From Syncephalastrum monosporum B8922 (Eukaryota > Mucoromycota > Mucoromycetes > Mucorales > Syncephalastraceae): a stretch of 64,000 nt of DNA. Where the stretch lies: contig JNEN01001225.1 of NCBI GenBank assembly GCA_000697355.1, positions 124,001 to 188,000 on the forward strand, in the 5' to 3' direction. Under the pieces are notes generated by a model. That model was given only the letters and a program-made list of their open reading frames with translations, searched no databases and had not been told where the DNA came from. Of this stretch, positions 22,734 through 34,343 are shown piece by piece (position 1 is the first letter of the stretch; each line of letters begins with the position of its first letter). The position numbers were made by a program, and so were the translations under genes.

Positions 22734-24661
22734 ATGGGAGGTCACGAGAGTAATATGCTACCCGAAGCCCCGTCAGTAGAGCACACTGAGGACTCGATCA
22801 CCCGGTCAAACAGCACATATCAAAATGATGGCTGTCTTTCTGAGTACCCCGATATCGAAGGTTCCGATGATGTTTATGGGAATGTAGATGGCGGCTATGG
22901 ATGGATCATAGCTATTTCTCTTTGTCTCATTGACATTCCTTGTATCACGATGGTTGAATGCTGGTACGTGCCCTCTGGGAAGCAGACTATAATCTTACAT
23001 AATGCTCAACTCTTGACACGTTCATTTAATGGCATCAATTAATCTCCAGGGGTGAATATGATCTATCAGTCATGTAGTATCTTTACTCACGATTAGTCAT
23101 TCTTTAGGTGTTATGCAAGATCATTACGAGCAGTCTCTATACCCCGGAAAGACGGTGGAGCTTTCTCTGGTAGCAACAATTATGAACGTTGTGACAAACT
23201 TGCTGGGACCGTTGGCCCAAGTGTTACTCGCTTTCACAAACACCCGCATCTCAATGCTAATAGGCGCATTATTCTGTACGACTGGTCTGGTCCTGGCAGG
23301 ATCGTGCAAGGAGGTACAGCTCCAGCTTTATAAAAAAAAAGAACTTCGCAAACCTGTTTTTTTGCAGATATGGCAGCTTTACATCACACTGGGCGTACTG
23401 TACGGGACCGGATCATCAATTATATTTTATGTACGGTAGGACCTATATGAGTACATCACATGCTCTATATGATCGTGATTGTATTCATACATGTGTACAA
23501 CGAAATACACTCAAATATTCTGACAAATGTTGATTGCTTCAGAATGGCCTAGCGGTGATTCCTCTATGGTTCAACAAACGACGCGGTCTCGCACTTGCAA
23601 TTGCTTCTTCCGGAGCTCCTATTGGAGGGTTTGTTCTACCGCTTGTTATGAATGCTATAATTAGTCGCTATGGTATCAACTGGTAAGTCATCTCACCTAC
23701 TGGCAAGCGATAATCATTAACGGCGTGCATATATGACTATATGACATGATGTAGGTGCTGCAGAGTACTTGCTCTTATTGCACTTGCATGCGGTGTGACA
23801 GCGGCGTGTCTGATTAGGAATCGTCCTGTGACCAAGACAAAGATGCCTTCTTTCAAGGCTTTCTTCCAACTAGATCTTCTCTGGTGTCTACCATTCATTT
23901 TATGGTGTGCAGCATATTTGTTTATACAATGCAGCTATTTTGTTCCTTTTGTCTATCTTCCTTGTACGTCAAACAATTGGCTGAGGTGTGCAAGAGATGA
24001 TAAATATTTACCATATCCTGTAGCAAATGCGACATACCTTGGCATTGATTCAACTCGTGGATCTGCATTGCTTTCCCTCTTTTCTGGCACAAATTTAGTT
24101 GGACGCTATCTCGCAGGGTGAGTTATTGTTAAACGTATGACGTGCTGTGGCGTTCTGTAAACTCACCGGCAGAAAAAAAAATTCAAAGATTTTTGGCCGA
24201 CACCATAGGACATGTGAACACATTGATCATCTATACCATATTCACGAGCCTTGGATGCTTCTTCATTTGGATATTCGCAACTGATTTTGGTACTCTAGCA
24301 GCAGCAGCCGCTGTCTGTGGATTTTTTGCCGGGACATTTTTAACCCTTAGTACGTAAAATCGGTGGTTTAAGCTGCGTGGAGGAACTGCTATTTTCCCTG
24401 ATTCCATTAACGATTCAATTAGCTTCCTCTATCACCGCCATTGTCACGACATTGGAGAAATTGGAGGGTGGTATCTCATTGTTTATGTTGTTGACGACGG
24501 CATCGATGTTCGGACCCAGCTTCGCGGGCGCCATAGAACAACGTGTATCATCAAATTTCTTTAGCTACAAGATATTTACGGGAACCGGATACCTAGTGGG
24601 AGCTTTAATACTAATACTTATGAAGCTGTCTTTAATTTGCAGCCTGAGAAAAAGAATTTAA
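22734..24661 (+). CDS. MCT-type major facilitator transporter, 467 aa
   Basis: Exons 22734-22963, 23050-23051, 23108-23313, 23368-23430, 23543-23682, 23755-24117, 24189-24349 and 24423-24661 sum to 1,404 nt, 467 aa. The second exon is only 2 nt (GG); without it the frame breaks and the conserved CWGVMQDHYE motif is lost. The N-terminal signature DGGYGW of the monocarboxylate porter family is at about residue 52, after a soluble acidic head. Twelve membrane helices are expected, with loop motif NKRRGLALAIASSGAPIGG after the fifth. Fungal members (Mch proteins) move small organic acids or riboflavin; the substrate here cannot be read from sequence. Likely in the plasma membrane. The family call is firm. 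Confidence 0.88.
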
Positions 24662-25680
24662 CGATATATACACAGTATTCGCCCAATAACATCATGCTTC
24701 AACAAGTTGTTGACTCGTTCGCATGATCGTATGTAATATAATCACATTTATAAGTCGTCAATTACCATTCTGATGAGTTGATCACGTCTTTCTCCGCTGT
24801 ATATGTTTAAGCAATCGCGCTGGTACTGCAAATGTTTGAAGATGTCAATATTTGTTTGCGACCAAAATTTCCATGAATCTGTAGAGGAAATGTAGTCTTA
24901 AAGTCCTTGTACTTTCTCTGGAGCTGAGAAACCGTACGTGTATGAATTAACAACAATTAATAAGCTCAGTAAATCTGCAGCTATGTGCAAATAGGAAGTC
25001 TGAAGCTATAAGAGCTATTATCACCTTCAAGCGAAGACGTGTTGTCTATAATCTCATCAGCACGGATATACATAATGAGAAGGAAGTTTACTCCTGAATA
25101 TAGTGTGCACCCTCACATAGGAGCGATGCTAGCAAAAAGTGTATAGGCTTAATGTCGGAAGGGTATCATCTATACATACCGACTTATGAGGACAAAACCA
25201 CGGCAATGCAAACCTAAACTATGCTGACATGCGCGTGGAAGAACCGTTAGATGATCCACTGCATGCATATGTGATCCGGTTTATTATAACTAGTGCTATC
25301 ATCAGTCAGTCCGTTAGGATATAGTAAACTGAGGAACTCAATCACCTACCCATCCCTCCCTTTACCTGATCGCTATTAGTTTGTATTATTATCAAACGCC
25401 AATGGAATCCGAGGAAGATTGATCACAGCATTTGTTCTCACTTCTAGTTGCCCGTAGGAGTAACTTTATTGTCCCAGCGTAGCGTCAGGGCAGTAAAAGT
25501 GAGCGCATATGCAGCTTCACTATAAGTATTGAGCTATATGTAGGACATCCATCACAGATGTCGCCTATCTGACGGAATGGGACAGAACACCTTCAATATC
25601 ACCTTTCTTCTATCACACACATAAAATCTGTCAGCTATACATTGATTCAATAAAGAGATGAGAGCGTTCATAGTGACATA
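24662..25680. other. Intergenic, AT-rich
   Basis: About 1 kb of AT-rich DNA after the transporter stop. ORFs are short and none resembles a protein family. No repeats seen. Confidence 0.5.
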
Positions 25681-25689
25681 AGGTCATAA

Positions 25690-26560
25690 CAAGGCGCAGA
25701 AATATACGTTTCCAACTTACCTTGGGTGGAATCATCTCATAACTCATACCCGACAAAGGTTGCAAGCTTGCATAAACCTGGGGAGGGGAATAAATCATTA
25801 AAAAGAAAATGTTTGGCTTACATGTATACGTCCAACGGATTTTCATATCCAGATGATTCTGAGCTCCTTCTTGTTGGGTGGCATAAACGCTTGGTGCATA
25901 TGCGAACGGGGAGAGCCAAGGAACGGATGTTGCGAGACGCATTGATATCTGTCGACCGTAGTTTATTGCAGGCATTACAGCAGAGGGCAGTATGCAATTT
26001 CTATGTCGCGATAGCCTTTGTCGAGCTAAAGGCCCTCCAGAGCGACCTTCCGCAGCAGGAGGAGCACACCTGGGACCTCAGGCCTCGTGGAGCTCTACAA
26101 TGACGAGGGCGTATTCACGTTTGCACCTGGCGTATAGCCTTGTTTTGGAATATGTACTACAATCAAAGCTTCCGTAGCTAATACAGAGCAAAAGGTACCT
26201 CGTGCAACTGCAAATGGGGAGCGAGAACCACTCGTTGGCGGACTTGCGGTCTGTATAGAAGTGAAATGTGTGATCTGTATTATATCCTGCTCCCTACTTT
26301 ACATGCCTTCGGGAGACTTACGGTCCTGATCCTGCTTCCGTAGACGCGATTTGGGTCACCACTTTTGCAGGCAAACGATTCAGCTTGTCTTTGGAGTCGC
26401 AAATAGATATCGTGGCTCTGGCCGTGATTGGGATGGGGTCCATACTTTTTGCCACGAAGACCTTGATCATTTCGTGGTCACCCTTTTGACAACCATCGCA
26501 CGGGTTTCTTCAACTATTAAACTACCGTAAAATGCCACTTCGGTCTGGTCCGACCCGGAT
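25690..26560 (-). pseudogene. Unresolved coding-like stretch, possibly a decayed gene
   Basis: The minus strand shows protein-like segments that I could not join into one intact gene. The best runs from about 26500 to 26303 and reads PCDGCQKGDHEMIKVFV, then ITARATISICDSKDKLNRLP, ending at a good GTAAGT donor. A matching exon follows after TATACAG (about 26249-26199, PQVRQRVVLAPHLQLHE). Nearer the 3' end there is a Pro/Tyr-rich stretch (MPAINYGRQISMRL and on, 25943-25812) closed by a donor, and a short exon YASLQPLSGMSYEMIPPK ending at about 25722. Between them stops occur in every frame. It may be a degenerate gene, or a gene with unusual splicing. Base composition is coding-like, but no family is recognised. 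Confidence 0.35.
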
Positions 26561-26770
26561 TCCCCGTAAGGAAGCTGTTTGCTCCATCATTACTACAGCA
26601 TGCAAGTGGCAGCTAGATTAGTGGGATTACGGTAAGCATTCTTATTCCTTTTTTGGTATCGGGCGCTGGACTGGTACAGGGGCAATTTACATCTGACTGC
26701 CGCAGGAATTTTTGAATTAGAAGACGTGGGAAGCGTGTGTAGCCTTATATGTGCATTTGTCTCGCATGTC

Positions 26771-26778
26771 TATAAAAG
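26771..26778 (+). promoter_or_regulatory. TATA box of the amidohydrolase gene
   Basis: The sequence TATAAAAG lies 47 nt upstream of the ATG at 26818, a normal distance for a TATA element with a short leader. Confidence 0.5.
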
Positions 26779-26817
26779 CTGCTCTTCATTGTTTGGCTCA
26801 ACTTGTATCCCTTCATC

Positions 26818-27807
26818 ATGGCGAAACGACCCTTTATTGACTCACACATTCATGTTGTCACCAAGAGCTATGCGGAGGCGATCGAAGCAGCCGGTGGCGA
26901 CCCGTCTGGCTACCCGGTGCCGACATGGACTGAGGCGTCGTGCCTCCAGATGATGGACCAACTCCGCGTCGAGCGTGCCATATTGTCCGTGACCTCGCCA
27001 GGCCCTTCGATTGCTGGCAACGGCGTCAAGGGTCGCGCTCTCGCACGAGCACTGAATGAAGAGATTGAGCAGATAGTCGCGAGGAATCCGCAACGTATGT
27101 CGTTTTTTGCTTCGACGCCGGATTGGACGGATGTGGACGGCACGCTCGCCGAACTCGACACTATTTTTACGCAGAGCAAGGCAGTGGGTGTGGTGGTCAT
27201 GACGACATATGGAGACCGTCTGCTGGGAGATCCCATGTTTGAGGCCATCTGGGAGAAGCTCAACCACTACAAGGCCGTCGTGTTTGTTCACCCAACGTCG
27301 GTCAATATCAAGCCGACCTTCATTGCTGGATTCCTGCCCCAGCCAACAATGGACTATCCTTACAGCACAACCCGAACAGCGGTGGATCTTTTGATGACGG
27401 GCAGGTTTGCAGCATGCCCAGACGTCGACATAATTCTCTCCCATGCGGGCGGTGTATTGCCTTATCTGGCACCCCGGTTACTGGAGGCCATCAAGTCCCG
27501 TAGTGCGGACAGCGCGCAGATCCTGGAGGCCAACATGAATCGATTCTACATGGATACGGCCCTGTCAGGCGCACCGTCTCAACTGGAGTCTGTCATTGCC
27601 TTCGGTGCAGCCGATCGCCTCTTGTTTGGGTCTGACTTTCCATACGCTCCTATGCCCATGACGATCAGCTTTGCCAGACAGCTGGACGAATTCATCGCCA
27701 GCAACCCCAAAGGGCAGCAGATTAGTGCAGCCAAGCTAACACGCAGCGCCATTCAGCTTTTTCAGAAACACGGCATAAATATATTTAATAAGATGGCTTC
27801 CCTGTAG
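26818..27807 (+). CDS. Amidohydrolase-fold decarboxylase (ACMSD / 6-methylsalicylate decarboxylase family)
   Basis: A single exon encodes 329 aa; the ATG at 26818 starts MAKRPFIDSHIHVV, where the FIDSHIH motif supplies two metal-binding histidines of the amidohydrolase 2 fold. Other landmarks are VFVHPT (third His), LSHAGGVLPYL (fourth His) and GSDFPYAP (metal-binding Asp). These match the ACMSD-like decarboxylases, which use a divalent metal to remove CO2 from aromatic or heteroaromatic acids without oxygen (gamma-resorcylate, 6-methylsalicylate and uracil-5-carboxylate decarboxylases; established for the family). Its exact substrate cannot be read here. It is intron-free in a region where nearly all genes of this length have several introns, which may reflect acquisition from bacteria or another fungus. 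Cytosolic, no signal peptide. Confidence 0.88.
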   Translation: MAKRPFIDSHIHVVTKSYAEAIEAAGGDPSGYPVPTWTEASCLQMMDQLRVERAILSVTSPGPSIAGNGVKGRALARALNEEIEQIVARNPQRMSFFASTPDWTDVDGTLAELDTIFTQSKAVGVVVMTTYGDRLLGDPMFEAIWEKLNHYKAVVFVHPTSVNIKPTFIAGFLPQPTMDYPYSTTRTAVDLLMTGRFAACPDVDIILSHAGGVLPYLAPRLLEAIKSRSADSAQILEANMNRFYMDTALSGAPSQLESVIAFGAADRLLFGSDFPYAPMPMTISFARQLDEFIASNPKGQQISAAKLTRSAIQLFQKHGINIFNKMASL

Positions 27808-27916
27808 AAGCTGAATAAATATAATACAGTGGAGAGCGCGCACTGACATCAAAAACTCAGCCTTCGAGAGTGTTCTTCTACTGCTTTGCTCTTCCTTTTG
27901 ACACGTAGACTGCTGC

Positions 27917-28789
27917 ATGCCCCAGGATGACACCGATTTCCGCATAGGCAATCTGCCAGAGGGACTCAATGTCACCATCGATTCTCCTCCGGTAGGTCAT
28001 GCTCCTGAGCTTGATCTCAAGCAGGACATTGCCCGTTTTGGTCTTGCTGGCAAGATATGGCAGAGGTAAAAAGCAGAGAAAGCCAAGCGTTAGCGTTTGT
28101 CAGCGCCTCACCGTCGTCTTAGCGCGTATCAGCTCCACGCGTTTTTCTCGAGGCACAAACCGTGCGCACCAAACTCACCTATACCCGCCGCCTATTATCG
28201 CGACAGTGCCGAAGCGGCGCCCACGCGGCCGTACCGCATCCTGGAGCTCGGCGCAGGCACAGGCTATGTAGGGATCGGACTGGCCAACCGCCTGCGCAAG
28301 CCGTGTGAGGTGATCATTACCGACCTCGAGCAGGTGCTGCCGCTGATCCGGGATAACGCCCAGACCCACCACACGACTGACACGCCCGTGCGCGTCCAGC
28401 GGCTGCACTGGGGCAATGTCAACGACATACCTGAAGAACCGATCGATCTTGTCGTCATGAGCGACTGTGTTTTCTTTCCCGAGCTATTTGGCCTGCTCAC
28501 GGAGACCCTTCGCCATGTGTGCAGCGAAACAACCCAGCTTGTGATTGGCTACAAATGCCGCTCGCTCGAGAAGGAAATGGGATTCTGGCAGGACTATCTC
28601 GGTCGGTACTTTATCTATGAGCCAGTGTACTGTCTCGAGAAAGACGAACACAACAACCCAGTCTTGGGTGGTCTCCTGGGCGAAGAAGAGGACTCGTACG
28701 TGTTTATCGGGCACCGACGACCCGAGGAAGACATCCGAGCCGCAGACGATACATTTACAATGCTCATGTTTAATCGTATGTTTTTGTAA
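27917..28789 (+). CDS. METTL21-like lysine methyltransferase
   Basis: Two exons, 27917-28065 and 28123-28789, give 816 nt, 271 aa. The Rossmann-fold class I methyltransferase core is clear: motif I LELGAGTGYVGIGLA binds S-adenosylmethionine, then DLEQVLPLI, WGN and the post-II motif DLVVMSDCVFFPELF, equivalent to the (D/E)xx(Y/F) motif of the METTL21/EFM protein-lysine methyltransferases. The preceding segment GKIWQSAYQLHAFFSRH matches the conserved activation region of that family (usually G..lW.aa..La). Members modify lysines on elongation factors, chaperones or other proteins; which one is targeted here is unknown. The gene begins 109 nt after the amidohydrolase stop on the same strand. 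Confidence 0.85.
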
Positions 28790-28999
28790 TCAAGACGCAT
28801 GTATATCCATTTTATAGTGTGTTCATTTGAGGCCAAGTGAAGCCAAGGTGCGAGGGGGTCGCCGTGGTACCTGAAGTCAGGACCTGAATGTTGTTACATG
28901 CACGAGGAAATATGCTGAGTTGGATTTGTTTCCCCTTTCGATTTCCTGTTACTTTGACTGGCAACTGTTCTTTCGTCCCTTCCTTTTTGATTACATACA

Positions 29000-29585
29000 A
29001 TGGACACCTCATATACCGTCTCTTCTCCCTCTAACGAAGTACGCTCATCCTTGTACTTGTATTCTCGGCTAATATTGCTCATTCTCAAAGGAGAAGCCCA
29101 AATTCAGTACAGATCAGGTTACCACCATCATTAAAGAGGTATGTTTGAATCCACTTTGGAGTTGTCGGTCTGTCTCGCTCATCCCCAAAAGTCAGTCGAG
29201 GCCACGCTGAATGATGCTGAATATATCCATGGCAAAGTCCCCCAGTGGAACTCGGAAATTGTCGAAAGTTGCTTGAAAAAGCTCAAAGAAATGAGCAAGC
29301 AATACAAATACGTCGGTCAGTTTGCCCCTTTCTGAAAACTCGATGATCGCGTTTTGTTTATTGACGTGCTCTGAAGTGACGTGTGTGATCATGCAACGGA
29401 ACGGCGCGGGTTTCTATGCCGGTAGCTCAGTGTACTGGGATAACCAACGTGATGGTAAATTCACCCTAAAGTTTGAATCCGTCGATAACTCATGCAGTTC
29501 CCCGCCCTGTTTAGGAAGCGCGAACTATCGATTTGAGAACAAGTCCATGTTCGCCATCGTCAATGTCTTTGGCTTGTCCGTTTAA
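29000..29585 (+). CDS. Dynein light chain Tctex-1 type
   Basis: Five exons, 29000-29038, 29091-29138, 29192-29315, 29377-29454 and 29515-29585, give 360 nt, 119 aa, the usual size of DYNLT proteins. Helical N-terminal half (VTTIIKESVEATLNDAEY) is followed by the beta-strand half with VIMQRNGAGFYAGSSVYWDN and the typical ending ENKSMFAIVNVFGLSV. The last intron (29455-29514) contains no in-frame stop, so reading through it also gives an open frame of 139 aa; the spliced form aligns with the family without an insertion and is preferred. The protein links cargo to cytoplasmic dynein intermediate chain. Tctex-1 chains are absent from many Dikarya but common in early-diverging fungi. Confidence 0.9.
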
Positions 29586-29745
29586 ATACCAATAAATGCA
29601 AAACCGCTCACACACAACACAGCACAAACCAATGAAGAACAAAAGAGAGGGAGAATACGTAAATAGTTTACTACGACTACAAGTGGAGAAAGCAAGATGG
29701 AAAACAGCAAGGGGATATGTCTAGAAATCGACTGCTAGTATGTAT

Positions 29746-32700
29746 TTATTCTATGCGCATCATATCCGAAACGTCGTTCAGCGTAATCGACTTGAGTTGG
29801 AATCCAAGGCGACCAAAGCCTTCCTGGATATCGTTGACTTTAGTCGTCGAGCTCACCACGACGACATTGCTCGTGTCGGCTTTGAACATGTCGACGAAAT
29901 ACTTCTTCAGCACACGCTTCAGGTCTTGCACCGTGGTCGCCTATACATAACATATGCGTCAGTAAAACCGAATTCATGCTAAAGATCGCGTGTAGAATGT
30001 ACCTGGATAGCAGACAGGAGTTTTCGATTATGGTCAGCGGGAACTTCCTTAAGCACCTGGTTCACAAAGGACTGCAGCGCTGCCTTGTCCATCGAGTTCT
30101 CGCGCGCGACGAGAGAATAGATGACTGCGCTCTTGGCACCATCCACAGCCGACTGCTCGATCTCCACCTAATACACGTTGGTCATCGCCATGTGCGAATA
30201 GCGAGTCCCTTACCTCCTCGTTCGCGAGCTGGTCAACCACAATCTTGGCCTGCTCGAACGCCTTGAATGCATCAGGCGACTGATAGATAGTGAAGGTCAT
30301 GTGCGACGCCTCAACGTCCATGCTCAGGAAGCATGAGTAGGCCAAGCCTTGGCCGCGGATGTGTTTCCAAAATATGCCCTCCATCATATCCAGGAGCTCG
30401 GCCATCACGAGCAGGGCAGGAATGTCAGGGTCACCAAACGCACTGGGGCCCTTGACAGTATGCATAGAAAAGGTGTTTTCGATGGACGGCAGGCTGACCA
30501 CAACGCCCTGAAACGAATGAGTTTAGGCGACTGCAATAAAGAGGTACTTACAATCTGGCCGGGTTTGGCGCCCGCAGGGCTCAAGACATGCTGAGCAAAC
30601 GTGACAGGAGTGAGCGACTCCTGGGGCGGCTATCACTTAAGGTGAGTGGATGTTCTATAGACGGCAGGAATCGCTTACCATGTTGGCAAAGAACTTTGCA
30701 AAAACGGAGCGTGGTTGATCCAGCTTGAGAATGTCACCCGTCACATGCACACGGAAATTCTCTGGTTTACATACTGTACACGAAACAAAAATAAGCCCAA
30801 CCCCGTACCGAGAACTAGAAAATACGTACGTGCATCACGGTAAGCCTTGAGATCACTCAAAACCGAGTCAGGGTCGGTCTCGAGTTTCTGAAGCATGTCC
30901 TGGAGAAAGTTGGCCTGGAGCAGCACGCTGCGTGCGGCGTTGACTGATCTGGACGCTTTATATTGCAAGGCGCGCATGGTAGCGTTGGCCATCTATAATA
31001 GTGGTTTAAAAACAATCCGATGCTTGCTCGTGTACTTACGCTGTGTCCATCACGCTTCGCCTGGGGAATATCATTGAGAATCTGATACGCCACGATTTTG
31101 ACCCTACGACTCGCATGAGAAAATATGTCCCACAAATGCGTTTCTATCATACCTCTCGGCAGTAAATTGCGTGTTCCAGAGCACATCTTCGAGCCACTGA
31201 ATGCCCTTGGCGTACTTGGACGCCACCGTCTTGACGGTAAAGACCGCCATTTCGCGGAAACCTCCGCTAGTGCCTAGGCTGGCATCGTACTCGACTGTGT
31301 CCTCGCCCAGACCCTTGACCACCTCCTCATACGGGATCAGCTCGCCATTGCGCTCGATGGGCAGCGAAAAGATGGTCTTCAGGAGAAGTCGCGTGTAAGG
31401 CAGAAGGTGTGCTGGCACTGAAGTCGTGCTGATGTGACACGACACCTTGGCGAAGCGTGATCGCACGTCTAGTGAAAATCAGTGTACGTACAATCGCTTG
31501 CAGATAGGAACTTACGATCGAATTGGATAAACATGGGCACTTGGGCGGCTGTGTCGTTATCGACATGTCGCTGGATCTCGTTTTTGCTAAAAAAAAAAAA
31601 AAAAAAAAAAAACACTTAGCGGCTGCGTACACTCTATCATGGTGGTTTCTCAACTTACAAGACGCCTTTGTTATCGTTGCGTGCGCTAAGCACCTTGATA
31701 AAGTTAATGGAGTCCACTGGCGGTATGGTGAAGTTCTCCAGAATTTCCTTGGGTAGCTCAACATCGTTCGTCGCCATGGCGTTTTCGAGCTTCTCCTGGA
31801 GCTCTTGCAGCTTAGCCTCACCCAGGTCACGACGCTGTTTCTCGATGCGTTCCTTTTCTTCTGCTGCAAGCTTATCGGCAAACTCGGCTGAGGGCCGGCC
31901 GAACAGTGTGACGTGAGCTGGATCAAGGTACCATCTAAAAAGGCGGTTAGCCCAAGGCAATCTCGTCTTGCATGGACATACTTTTTCAGGACCGCTGCCC
32001 AGTCCTGCTTTGTATAGTTCGCGAGCTGGTTAAGATACTCCTGATCACGCACCGAGTGTCTCAAATCGTCGCCGTCGGGATTACCGTACAAAAAGTCTAT
32101 GGCTAGATGAGCATACTAAAGGCAAGAAGGATTTCACAAAAGGGGACGTACCCGAGATACAGACAGAGGCGGCCGTCTCGTGCGCATCGGTCTCGATGCT
32201 GTCAAATAGTTTGAGCATTTCTTTCTCAATGATTGTGTGCATGCGCTCCATATCGATGTCGACGTTATCGACGACGCGCTGCAGCGTAGCAAAGAAGTGA
32301 GCGGGAAAGTCTTCCATTTCGTCCATGGGAACGTTGGATGCGGTGAACATGATGGTCGTCTTGAGGTGATCCGTCTCGTGGAAGTCGACGTCTTGTTTTA
32401 CAAACGCATCAGACATCATCCCTCGCGTACCCTGATTTCATTTTTTACCTGTACAGAGAGGATCCTCAATTTCAACAAACTCCTTTTGGAGGACAGACAC
32501 TGGCGAATCGGTCAAATACACATTGAGCACTTCCAGAGTTTTGATTTGTAGGTATTCCTTCAGGGTACACATGTTAGCTTTCGTTCATACCCACGAAACG
32601 AAACTTACATGGCATACGGGACCGTTCCAGGCAATCACGATCGTGCCCATCGACTCATCCTCGTCCGGGAATAGGACAATCTCTTCGATGTTCTTTTCAA

Positions 32701-33892
32701 GGTTGGGAAAGTTGCCTGTGGATACCCAAGGTCGTTGGAGTGGCGGAAGCGGACCTTTACTGAGGATGTTGGCCTCAACCGGTGCGAGGGCCTGCAAGAC
32801 ACGATCATGGTCGACTGTACCAGTAATGATGAGGCACAGGTTATCCGGGCGATAATAGCTGCGATGATAATCGGTGACTACAATTGAACATGAGTCAAGG
32901 CAGTCCAGCATACAATGCGCTAAAACGTACTTTTTTCGACGCTCAGTTCACGCAAACGCTCCATGAGACCGCCCGTCTCGGAACGGTAGCCGCAGTTCTC
33001 GGGAAAGAGGATACGGCGCAGGCGGAGGTGTATCCGGTCGTCGCTTGTGTTTTGACATCCCTAATGGAAAGTCAATATAGGTTTGATGCCGCGTTACTCA
33101 GACTTGCCTGCATCTCGCTGTAAACAACCTAAGTAAATAGTCATTAGAGCGTGTGTATGTGTCTCCTGTAAATAATGTTATAAATGCTTACACCAGCGTC
33201 TTCGCCTTTGCCATTGATGTGGTGGACCTCGGTATGATATCCGCTCTCTGTCAGGGTCGGGTAGAGGATATGATCGACGTAGATTGGAAGGAGCCTCAGG
33301 AATCCTTCACTTCCGGCAGTGTTTATCGCTATTCGAAAGTGTTCATTATCTCATTTAGTAAAGATGATACCCATAAGGATGATAACAAAGAAAACGTACT
33401 GTAGCAGGTGTGATCGACATCGGTCCATGCGTTCGTTCCCTGGGCGATGGCACGGTTGGCAAGCGAGTCCAAAACACCCTTATATGGAAACTGCTCACTA
33501 CCCAAGAAGACCAAACTAAATAGACGGATTTGATGAGCGCTTTACTGTCCGGACTTTTGATATTACGACGTACTGCTCGAGAGTATGTGGACAGCCATAA
33601 TCATCGAAACCTGCGAGGGGGTATTAGATGGGGACAGCATATCAGCTGACTATAACATACTTTCGGTGGCGAGAGCGAAGTAGCCGTTGACGAGGGGAGC
33701 TGTCAGGCGGAAGGGCGAGAAAGAGTTACACACACTGTAGGAGAGATATACTGCTGCAGTATCTTATGTCTTTATACCTTCAATGTCAGCGAGCATGACG
33801 GTCAGGCCTGTCTTGGTGCTCTTGTATTTCGTGAAGGTGATGCCATAGTCGGTGGGGATCTCGCAGATCGGGACAAAGTTTGTGTCGGCCAT
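29746..33892 (-). CDS. M16 family zinc metalloprotease, 1,012 aa
   Basis: Twenty-one exons give 3,039 nt, 1,012 aa: 33892-33778, 33699-33661, 33610-33574, 33515-33400, 33328-33192, 33128-33108, 33060-32931, 32877-32609, 32557-32449, 32391-32152, 32102-31982, 31934-31659, 31586-31516, 31468-31153, 31103-31040, 30992-30830, 30761-30679, 30629-30552, 30507-30214, 30167-30003, 29940-29746. The inverted zinc motif HxxEH is PHTLEHLVFLGS (His60, Glu63, His64), built across a splice joint; YRPDNLCLIITG closes the first M16 domain. Length and layout match the yeast YOL098C / fission yeast SPAC3H1.02c group, related to insulin-degrading and presequence proteases. No clear mitochondrial presequence, so probably cytosolic. 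Intron 6 (33107-33061) starts with GC instead of GT. It shares a 451-nt divergent promoter with SEC24. Confidence 0.92.
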
Positions 33893-34193
33893 GGCTACAA
33901 GGGAAAAGAAAAAAGAAATGACACGCGTCTTGCCAGACTGTCGCTGATTTTTGATAGTCACTGCGCTTCTGGGGACAAACGAAACCCTCCATTAAAACAG
34001 ATCAAATCAAATCAAAGTCCTGTATCATATTGATATTTGAAAAATAACGAAGAAATATTCATTCTCTTCTTCCTATGGATCATTGAATACCGCGAGTCTG
34101 CCTTGGCAGACTGGTGCACGTGGTTGCAGATGACGAGATATGGGCGACAATGGGAGGATCGGTGGTGTGGTCCTTGATATGGAGTCGGAAGCA

Positions 34194-34230
<37 letters not shown>

Positions 34231-34343
34231 ACGCGGTTTTGGATATAAAGTTTCCAAAGGTTTGTGCACCTCGGCTTGCACCCATCTCGACGACATCTGC
34301 TTCTCTCTCTCTTTCGCTTTCACCCTGCCAATCTGTTTTTACT
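33893..34343. promoter_or_regulatory. Divergent promoter between M16 protease and SEC24
   Basis: The two genes point away from each other with 451 nt between their ATGs. The region holds a run of about 31 A at 34196-34227, a nucleosome-excluding type of tract often found in fungal divergent promoters, and a T/C-rich leader directly before SEC24. Shared control is inferred. Confidence 0.45.

Noticed and set aside
26842..27444. Minus-strand ORF of 200 codons
   Set aside because: Antisense to the amidohydrolase, which has complete metal-binding motifs on the plus strand.
29322..29585. Unspliced reading of the last Tctex-1 intron (29455-29514)
   Set aside because: The intron has good borders and no in-frame stop, but retaining it inserts 20 residues in a strand where the family has none.
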